Below are positions 14,601-64,000 of a stretch of 64,000 bases of DNA, one piece after another. The number at the start of each line of letters is the position of its first letter. The stretch's first letter is position 1. The stretch spans positions 1 to 64,000 of the forward strand of contig JAYKAV010003091.1 in NCBI GenBank assembly GCA_035582835.1. The letters run 5' to 3'. The stretch comes from Phoebastria nigripes. Taxonomy: Eukaryota; Chordata; Aves; Procellariiformes; Diomedeidae. The translations under genes and the position numbers were made by a program. The notes beneath the pieces were generated by a model that did no database searches, was not told the DNA's origin, and saw only the letters and a program-made list of their open reading frames with translations.

Positions 14601-17600
14601 TTGGCATGTATTTATTTATGGAATTATCCTTATGTACGACTCTTCAACCAATTTCAAATCGATACAAATTAAACTTTCCAGTAAGGTTCCATGATGCAAA
14701 TTAGTTGTTTTAAGAAAGTCCAAACAAACCCTTGTCTGACATCTCCACCTCCGGAGTGTATTGGACTGTAAAGAATGTGGTTGAATTGTCCAGTAGAAGG
14801 TATTTCTGGAAGCAAAGTCTTATCTGCCCTTCCTTTATCTCTTATTAAATTTTTCTTCTATTTCTTATTGTAATATTTGAAATCCTTAGTGATTCCAAAA
14901 GAAAAACACAGGATTTTTTTGTCTGCAAAACAGAGGTTTTGCATAACTACTTGACTGCTGAAGCAGCAGCAAAGTTTTGAGGTTACTCTTTTTGCTTTCC
15001 TGAGTAATCTCTGCAGTCTTGGGTCAGTTGCTGAGAATACTTGACTATGCATTTCGTAATTTCTCTGCTTGATGGTTTAATTTCTTTCAGTTGCTCACTG
15101 TCATCGTTTGTAGTCCCTTAGGGTGTAGTTTGCAGAGGAGTTTAACTAAAATTGATGTTTTCTTCATCAGATAAAATGATGGAATCGCATGGATGGACAT
15201 GATGAAAATTCCCTTAAAATAGCTTAAACCTCATTTAAGTAAATTTAATCAAAAGATTTTTAGTTTCCAGCTGTTTACCAAATTTTATCAAAATCAGTTT
15301 AACTTGCTTGTACCTCAGTTTTAAAAGTGGCTTACATAGCCTTCACTGAACTGCTTTATCACACTGACTTTAGCTAAGTAGGTGTATTCGTAGATGTGTG
15401 TTGAGGTAGTTTCTAGTGCTTCCATACAGCACTTTAAGAATAATGCGAATCGTTAATATGTTTTCATATCTTGTATGGAACAACTTGACTGATGCGTAGG
15501 CCCATGGATACCAAAAACTGTTTGAAATCACCCGCAGCAGTCTTGCCTTTCCCCGATCCTTGACTCCAGGTCTTGTGCAGCATGGTGAGCAGGATCAGGT
15601 CTTGCTGGGTTGTTGCTTTTTACTTAAACAAAACTTAACAATTTTTAAATATTGTTATTCTTGTTCTAAGAGCTTGTTGGTACTTTATCATGGTTCTCCA
15701 GATCCCAGAGAGCAAGACGAGCTCTGAACCAAATGTGTACATACAAGCATTTATTTTTACATATGGTTACCTATGTATAAAACAGGAGAGAGTCTTAAGA
15801 AAGCTCCAAGACAGATAAATCTTTAACCATTGCACTGTAATTGTCAATAATTTGGTTATCACGGTATGCATACGTAGCTAGTAATGAATACTTGTGTTGC
15901 CTGTTATTTTGATCCTTTCTGTTGTAGACTAGGACTGAGTTCTTCCAGACCCCATGGGGTGGATGGGTTGCTGTCTTGCTTTGTCAGTCAGCTAGCAGAT
16001 GATATATAGTACTAATGATAATAGTAAATACTCATGTCAATATTTCATTTTTTAAAGCTGGCACAGTTGTTTCCTTGCTGCTTAGTGAACCCAGCTTGTT
16101 TTCAGAGCAGAGCTAAGCATTTGTATTGGTNGATTGAGGCACAATTCAAGTACTTTTAGGAATCTGTATGTTTCAGAGTAAATTGGAGCTAAATGACTTA
16201 AGGATTTATCTGCTCTGCCCCTGCCTCTGTGTAGGTGTCCTTATGGAACAGTGCATCTGAAATTCTGGGAATTTGATGCATTTTTGAGCTAGCCTTTTTA
16301 AACGCAAAAACCCTTGATCTGATTCTGTTTGTACTAAAGGTGCTTGCCCTTCTGTGAGGATCTGCCCTTGACGTGAGGTTTATGGGTGTGCTGGAAAGAA
16401 CGGGCAGTGCTTGCTTGGTCTCGGGTGGACTGCATATGTATTTGGGTGGCACCAGCTGATGAGACAGGACATTTTCAGTATGGTAATTGAAGCACTTCGT
16501 GTTTACGTTAGATGTCCCATAGATTTTGGCTATTCTGAAATTTCCGGGGAAAAGATGAATGAATAGGATCCGTAAGCCTGCTAACACTTTTTATACTGCT
16601 CCACTTGCAGAGAGGTTTGCTGCTGATGCAGATGATGGCGTAAGTATGAACTGGTCAGAATGTGCTGGCTCTGTCCCAGATGAGGTTGATGGAGAAGATG
16701 CCAAGGAAGGCTGCATGGCAGAGCTGCTATTTCCAGTTTGCCACCAGCTCTGGCCTGTGGCAGTGTGAGATGCAGGAGAAAAACATGCTTTGAATTTGAT
16801 GTGACTGGTAATGGCTTGGGAGCTTAAAGACGTGCAGCTCGTGGAATTACATATGGAGCTCATCCTATATAGGTGGCCTGCAGGCCTGTTGCTGAGCATG
16901 GAGAAGAGGATGGCGGTTATCATTTGGACGCTAGTAATCCTGGGTTGTCAAAAGTGTTGGGTCCATGTCCAGTTTTGGGAATTCATAACTGGAGTTGTTG
17001 GGAGGTGTGGGGAGTGGTGAAGCAAGCACTTGTTTGTCCTTTGCTCTCTGTGAACAAGAGATATGTGAGAAGTGGCCTTCATCAGTGCAGGCAGAGGGGA
17101 TTTCCCTGTCCTCCCTGCCCTGGCACACGTGTTGAAGTTGTGTATAATTGGAAAAGGCTTTTCTCAGTTTGTCCACAATATGTTTTGTACCAGCGTTACC
17201 TTCTTATCATTCTCAGCAATGCATGAGACACTGGATACGCGTTGTTAAAATATTTCAAGTCCTCTGTAGACATAGACGAACAGACCTGCACTGACACTGC
17301 AGAGAAATGGGCTGAATCTTTCTGTCCTCCCCCTGCTTGGTAACTGCTTTCCCCTTGAGTCTGTGACCATGGGAAGGTGCAAGGGGAGTGCTCTCCCCCC
17401 CCCCGAGATTGTATAGCATCACTTGAGCAGCACCAAATGGTGATGGAGTCTGGGCATCTGAATTTAGGTAACACATGCAGTCTGTGAGGCTGTGCCCATG
17501 GTTTTTGTCAAAAAACATGTTTTATTTTCACAAATATTCTCACAACTATTTAGTAGAGTCTGTCACCAGGTGTTGCACACCACGGGTGCCCAGAGGTGCC

Positions 17601-20169
17601 TGTGAGACCAGGACACTAGGGAAAACGGGAACAGCCACATCTTGAAGGAGGAAGCTTTAGCAAGCTGTTTACTGACCATGCTTGATTGTCCCTGTTAACA
17701 CTGACTTTTAATGCCGCAAGTAATGAAGAGAGTTTCCAGCAGTAAGTTTTCTGCATCTGCTTTATTTGTAACATGGACAGCAGTGGTTGTGGAAGTGAGC
17801 CAATGCAGCGCTGCAGCTGTTGCATCCTAAATAGAGTTTCGAAAATTAAATTCACTGTTATAGCAGGTGTTGCCTAACCTTCGCTTGGCCAGCTTAGATT
17901 TATTACAGTCCTTTCTGTCGATACAGGATGTTACCTGAAATAATTGAATAGCATATATTTACGTTTTAGCTAAGGCAACCACTTAAGGTTTTGGTCTGAA
18001 GGTGGGTGAGTCCCTTGGTGTGTGACCTGTGCCGAGTGAGAATCTGGGATACCAACGCTGGGGTGGCTGTGCAGGTGGATGCTCATCTGGGCTGTTTTGA
18101 TGATGTTGGGGAAGACCAGGTGTCTTTATACTGGTATGACTGGTTAAGGAGGAAGGAGTGTAGGTGCCAAACGTGGGAAAAAAATATATCTTTAAATCCT
18201 GCATTTTCAAAACCAGCTAAGTATTATTTACCTGTTAGGCCATCAAAATTCCTGTTTCCATTTGATTTCAAGAAGAATTGTATCACAAGGAAGATAGGTT
18301 TGTGCTGTGGTCTGAAGCTCATAAAATTTTCATTAAGACTTCGAATTTTAGGAAAACTTCTTCCAGTGGCACTGGAGAGAACTTGGTGCGACTTTTTTCT
18401 CTGATACAGCTGTATATTTTGGGGGGGAGAGATAGGAAGGAGCTTGGGGATTGTATATACAGGAAATTAGCCAGTTGAACGTTTTGATCTCAACCCCAGT
18501 ATTTTCNGTGCAGGCTAATGTTTTGGGTGTTACCAGGCCAAGTTTCATGAAGACCAGACTGTAATCTAGCCCGAAGGTGATGTGGTCTTGGACAGCACTT
18601 GAGATTGGTCTCGGCAATTCATTTTGAATGTTACATTGTCAGAGTTGAAAGTACGCATAAAACAGCAGCAACAAACAGCAAAATCTGAGCACGGGTGATG
18701 GTTGGGCAAGTACTGCTGGGTCAACACAAAAGCGACTGAACTGGAATTCGCCTTGTCTAACCTTTCTGTTTGGTATTTCGCGTTTCTCCAGTAATCTCTT
18801 TCCCAAAAGTGGCATTTACTGTTGCACTGAAACAGTCTGGTGTTTGTACAGCGTTGATGGAAAGAGGATTTCCTATGAGAAGTGGCTGAAAACTTGTCCC
18901 AGTTACCCCAGGACTGACCAGATACCCTGTGACTGTCGAGTCCAGAAGCCGCACCTGAAATCCTCTGGTTCTGCTGAGTCACGAGCAGGCAGGAGACTGG
19001 AATTTGTCCTGATGAAATCTTGGGCTGCTGCCAGCTGGGTATGGTCATGACAAAGGCAAGAGATCAATAGGGGGTTGAAAAAGATCTAAGCAAGTATTTA
19101 AAAATATTATGGGGGGGGGAAAGGTTTCTATGTCCCTTAAAAGGGGGAAGGGTGCTTCAGACACTGAGAAACCTGTCCTGTTTCTTTTAACCTTTTGCCA
19201 GAGTTTTATGTGACTCTGGGTTGAAGCAGGGATTGATGTCCCTAGCTTTTAGCTGTATTTTAGCAGCGGTTTGTCTCATCTGGTGTCAATGTCACAAGCA
19301 TGAGAAAGGATAAATGAGACACTTCCTAAAGGTCCTTTTATTTTTCTTTTTATTTTTCAAAAAAACGCACTCAAGGACACCTGGGCTGTCTTGGGGTTGA
19401 GCTGCTTGTGAGCTGAGTCCTGCCTGTTTTCCTTTTCATCTCCCACCTCCCTGCGAGACCGTTGCTTTGGGGCATAACAGGGAATTGCCACAGACCACTT
19501 AAAAATCCTTACGTGCTACTTCTGTAATTTCCTGTATGCCTGTCATACTATCAGAAAGATTTCTCTTAGGGATGTATACTGAAGAAGGAAAATATTTCCT
19601 TGTGCTAAGAGAAGTGACCTGCCTTTTAAGACAGGAGAAGGCAATGTAGTGTGTGGCCTTTAAACTTTTTGACTCTCTCACTCTTCCTTTATTTGCCCTC
19701 GTTGTGAGTGTGTGTTTTTGCGTTTCTGGGGTTTTTGTGTTAAACAATGGCTGGACTATCGTTTCCAAAGGCAGTTCCCTGTGAGAAATTCACTACCCAC
19801 AGGAAAGCTTGGCTCGCCGCCTCTCTGTAGCCCAGGAGGGTTTGCTGGCAGAGCCCCCGAGATGCCGGGGAGCATGTGACGGCCGGCTGTGAGCGCAGGC
19901 TGGCTCATCCGCGCTGCCGGAGCCGGGGGAAAGACTGCGGAAAGTTATTCAAGGCTGCCCTTAAAGTTGAACGTGCAGAGAGGATGGCTAAATTGTCGCT
20001 GTTTTTCTTTGGTTTTGGAGCTACCTTTGCTATGTGCTGAAATGCAGCCTTGCTCTGTATCGTGGGGGTTTTCTTTAGAGCTGCGTAGAATGATAGCTCC
20101 TTTATGAATGTCTGTGTGACTGAGGTTATTTACATAATGAGGAGCTGATCCCGTTTTACCTCCGTCCGC

Positions 20170-20620
20170 TATCCGACCCTTGGAAGTTTGCATTTATAGG
20201 CGATTTCACTCCCTGCCTTAGCAAAACGCTGCGGTCAGCAGGGAAGGTGGAGCCTGGGCGCGGGCTTCCCTGCCAGCCCCGGCACGGCCGGCGGCTGCGC
20301 CCCGTGATGCCGCCATGACTCACCCCGGCTCCCCGCGCCGAGCCAATGGCCCCGCCGTGTTTCTCATCAGAGCGGCCTATGCGCGAGCGCCCAGACGTCT
20401 GACGTGGCTCTGCCGCGGGGAGGTGTCAGCTGGGATTTCGGAAAGTCGGGGCCCACTGCGTCAGGGCTCGCCGGACTGAGTAATCGGTGCAGAATCCAGG
20501 ACGGGCCTCGCTTGCCGAGGGGAGGCCGTCGGTGGCGCGGGGATAGCCGCTCTGCCGGTCACGCTCGCCTGTGCTGTGCACCCAGTGAACGCAAATACAA
20601 GCTGATCTCGAGCGAGATGT
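20170..20620 (+). promoter_or_regulatory. CpG island, candidate SETD5 promoter or alternative promoter
   Basis: This segment is much richer in G+C and CpG than the surrounding AT-rich DNA. It carries an AP-1-like TGACTCA (20316-20322), a CCAAT box (20343-20347) and a CRE-like TGACGTGG (20400-20407). There is no obvious TATA box, as is typical of CpG-island promoters. It lies about 0.75 kb upstream of the ATG exon on the same side of the gene. I could not identify a first-exon donor, and an assembly gap follows at 20854, so the start site and transcript direction are inferred. It could also be a bidirectional promoter or an intragenic alternative promoter. Confidence 0.55.
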
Positions 20621-20853
20621 CTCAGCTCAGTCCACCTCGGCTCTGTCTCATTGTCCTCCCAGATGGGGCTTTGCCTACAACTTGTTTGGGGAAGGAGTTA
20701 GGAAATGCTGAGGAAGGGCTGTGGGTGATAGGTGACAGCTGCTGCTTATATGCAGAAGGAGCTAATAGATTGCTTATCTGATAATTAGTCCTAAGTTTAG
20801 TTGGGGGAGGGGAGAAACTGTCATTATCAGCTTTATGGCAGAGCAGCTCATTG

Positions 20854-20973
20854 NNNNNNNNNNNNNNNNNNNNNNNNNNNNNNNNNNNNNNNNNNNNNNN
20901 NNNNNNNNNNNNNNNNNNNNNNNNNNNNNNNNNNNNNNNNNNNNNNNNNNNNNNNNNNNNNNNNNNNNNNNNN
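20854..20973. other. assembly gap (120 N)
   Basis: A run of 120 N between the CpG island and the ATG exon. It is bordered on the right by an A/C-rich low-complexity tract, which may explain why assembly failed. Part of the 5' leader or promoter-proximal sequence could be hidden here. Confidence 0.99.
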
Positions 20974-21085
20974 ACCAAACAAAAAAAAAACCACAAAAAA
21001 ACCCAAAACACCACCACCACCACCCCCCCCCCAAAAAACCACAAACAAACAAACAAACAAAAAACCCCCACAACCCACCAAACTA
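20974..21085. repeat. A/C-rich low-complexity tract
   Basis: Almost only A and C on this strand, including (CCA)n, a C10 run and (AAAC)n units. It directly abuts the assembly gap. It lies just upstream of the ATG-containing exon. Confidence 0.9.
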
Positions 21086-21259
21086 CTACCATCTACCTCT
21101 TCCCTGGCCCCATGTATGAAAATGAAGTAAAAATGGTGCGGCATGTCACTGATGGAAATCTATTTCTGCTTTTCTTTTGCTGTAAAAGCCTTCTTTAGGG
21201 GCGTACAGGGAGACCTCATCCTGTAACAGAGATGCAATGCTTTGTTTCTACCCTGGTAG

Positions 21260-21363
21260 GTTTCCCCATGTCCGTGACGTGTTGGCCGAGGCTCTGCGGC
21301 TCCTCTCCGCCCTCGGAGCGGCCAGTCGCTGCCCTCTGGACTCCGTGATCCCCGACGGGCGTC
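21260..21363 (+). other. SETD5: SETD5 5' UTR part of the ATG-containing exon
   Basis: A pyrimidine-rich stretch ending in TACCCTGGTAG precedes this GC-rich segment, which leads without interruption into the SETD5 ATG. This is a good splice acceptor, so the exon probably begins at 21260 and at least one non-coding exon lies upstream. The segment contains one upstream ATG, annotated separately. The exact 5' end would need transcript data. Confidence 0.6.
21268..21348 (+). promoter_or_regulatory. upstream ORF (26 codons plus stop) in the SETD5 5' leader
   Basis: The ATG at 21268 opens a 26-codon frame closing at TGA 21346-21348, which is 15 nt before the main start codon and in the same frame. 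Its start context is weak (C at -3, T at +4), whereas the main ATG has G at -3. A short upstream ORF ending just before the main start often reduces translation and allows reinitiation. A regulatory effect here is inference. It depends on the exon really including this part of the leader. Confidence 0.45.
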
Positions 21364-62829
<41,466 letters not shown>

Positions 62830-64000
62830 GGCTGCCTGGACTCCAGGAGGACAAAACTGCCCATAGCTCCTTCCAGTCACCTCTGGAAGTGGCTCCTGGG
62901 CCAGTGTTGGGAGCTTGCACCTGATGCTGGGGTGCCAGGGGTCAGAGGCTGAGGTCTGAAATGCACGGGTGAGATTTGTGAGCAGTATTGGCCTCTGGCC
63001 TTGTAGGAGAACGCAGATTTCTCTGAGGCAGAGACTGTAGCAAAGCTGTTCCCTGACGCGTGGGTACATTGCAAAAAAGAAAAAAGAAAAAAAAAAAAAG
63101 CAAATGGTTCAAGTGCAATGACTGTGGTGCAGCCTCTGTCTCTTGTCCGTGCCCATGGCCATAGTCACTCATGCAGTACGGACATGTTTTTGAATACGAA
63201 AGCAGTTTAAAGAAAACATTGGGGGAAGTTGAACTCCAATCCCAAAGCTCTCTTTATAGGTCAGGTTCTCAGTGCGTTCTGGGGAGGGCTTTAATCCGTT
63301 ACGATCATTCCAGTCACAAGCAGACGAGCGCACACGGGCCTGGGTCATGACTGCTGCGGTCGGAGCTTTTTCCAGGACTACAGAGTCTCCGCAAATGTGA
63401 ACTAGCACGGGGGGGTTGGAGTGTGTGTGCCTGTTGCTGCAAAGGATCTGGGATGCACTGTCGCGTGCTGCTCTGACGGGGCGCGATCGCCGCGTCCGTC
63501 GCAGGTCTGTGAACGGGAGCATTGCTGGGGCGGTGCTGCCACGTGCCACTGCGCCGGGGGAGGTCTCTGGCTGCCGGTGCGCAGACACGCTGCGGGGTGG
63601 CCGGGGGCCTGATAAGCAAAGTGATGCTGTGGCGTGCGGGGAGTTGCCTGGCTGAGGAGAAGGGTCTGCAGAGAGGTGGTGGTTGGGTGTTCAGTGGGGA
63701 CCCCGGTCTGTGCCGAGCCAGACGCTCTCCGTGCAGTGCTGCGTGGGATGTCCTTCCCAGCCGCCGTCACCTGCCGAGCGTGGCAGCAGAGCCAGCCCAG
63801 ACACAGTGCGCTGTCTGTTCAATTCCATACGATTGCCAGCTTCTTTCTCACTTGTTTACTGTAATATCGGGCGTGTTTTTATTTATCTAATTTTATATTC
63901 AGTTATAACCATAGTAGGTTAGCTAATATACGACAGGTGTCATCCCTGGTGCTGCAGTGGAACTTCTCCTTTCTCTTGGATAACATAATGCTGTGAGTCT
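62830..64000 (+). other. SETD5: SETD5 3' UTR (incomplete at window end)
   Basis: The sequence after the stop has no further open frame I can link to a gene. It contains an A-rich run (63074-63100), a very CpG-dense GC-rich patch (about 63465-63640) and an AT-rich end. No AATAAA or ATTAAA was found up to the window end, so the polyadenylation site probably lies beyond it. Where the UTR ends is not visible. Confidence 0.65.
63465..63640. other. CpG-dense GC-rich patch in the 3' UTR
   Basis: The part around GGGGCGCGATCGCCGCGTCC packs many CpG dinucleotides into about 65 bases, against an AT-rich background. It could be a small intragenic CpG island, but no transcript start is visible. Confidence 0.6.

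Larger units (their letters stand above)
1..20169. other. region upstream of SETD5: no coding exon recognised
   Basis: Six-frame reading gives only short frames (the longest is 148 codons at 4073-4519) with unbiased composition and no known motif. I found no exon series, RNA gene or array. Visible contents are a 36-base T run, a CR1 3' end near 7600, an ancient LINE relic near 8234-8640, a modestly GC-rich patch near 9600-9790 and another near 11750-12130. It is either intergenic or a 5' non-coding intron of SETD5; non-coding first exons cannot be recognised without transcripts. Confidence 0.6.

Noticed and set aside
20404..20781. 125-codon frame inside the CpG island
   Set aside because: GC-rich DNA yields few stops by chance; the peptide has no recognisable features.
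63074..63100. A-rich run as the end of a processed transcript or a polyadenylation site
   Set aside because: No AATAAA or ATTAAA precedes it, and it is better read as genomic low-complexity sequence within the 3' UTR.

Overview
The window reads as draft vertebrate, most likely avian, nuclear DNA. It contains short coding exons with consensus GT-AG borders separated by long introns, several CR1 LINE fragments in both orientations (the dominant bird and reptile retrotransposon), scattered single-base N calls and two assembly gaps (20854-20973 and 32510-33049). Nothing looks prokaryotic: there are no operons, CRISPR arrays or prophage. The species cannot be named from the sequence alone.

The only gene I can support is SETD5, on the plus strand. 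Its coding part runs from the ATG at 21364 to the TAG ending at 62829 in 22 constitutive coding exons, plus a probable 57-nt in-frame cassette exon. I joined the exons by hand and the reading frame stays open throughout. The predicted protein is 1465 residues, or 1484 with the cassette. Mammalian SETD5 is about 1440 residues, from memory.

Layout. Positions 1 to about 20170 hold no recognisable coding exon. This is intergenic DNA or a 5' non-coding intron, with a poly-T tract, one CR1 3' end, one ancient LINE relic and a modest GC-rich patch. A CpG island at about 20170-20620 carries CCAAT, AP-1-like and CRE-like motifs and is the best promoter candidate. The ATG exon (about 21260-21434) has a 26-codon upstream ORF. 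Exons from 25281 to 28544 encode a Pro/Ser-rich acidic N-terminus, a half PHD-like cysteine cluster and a KPKKRKR-type nuclear localisation signal. Exons from 30087 to 37591 encode the pre-SET region, the SET domain and a post-SET cysteine cluster. Exons from 37795 to 43718 encode charged linkers and a conserved block. Exons from 47323 to 62829 encode the long Ser/Pro-rich C-terminal half. The sequence from 62830 to the window end is 3' UTR with no AATAAA in view, so the transcript probably ends outside the window.

The most interesting points are a GC-AG intron (donor at 52820), the cassette exon at 50814-50870, a SET domain whose usual NHS motif reads RRS, the upstream ORF, a 39-nt exon behind a CU-rich tract, strand-asymmetric A/C-rich tracts in several introns, and a very CpG-dense patch in the 3' UTR. 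I did not find an undescribed biological system; this is a conserved chromatin-regulator locus.
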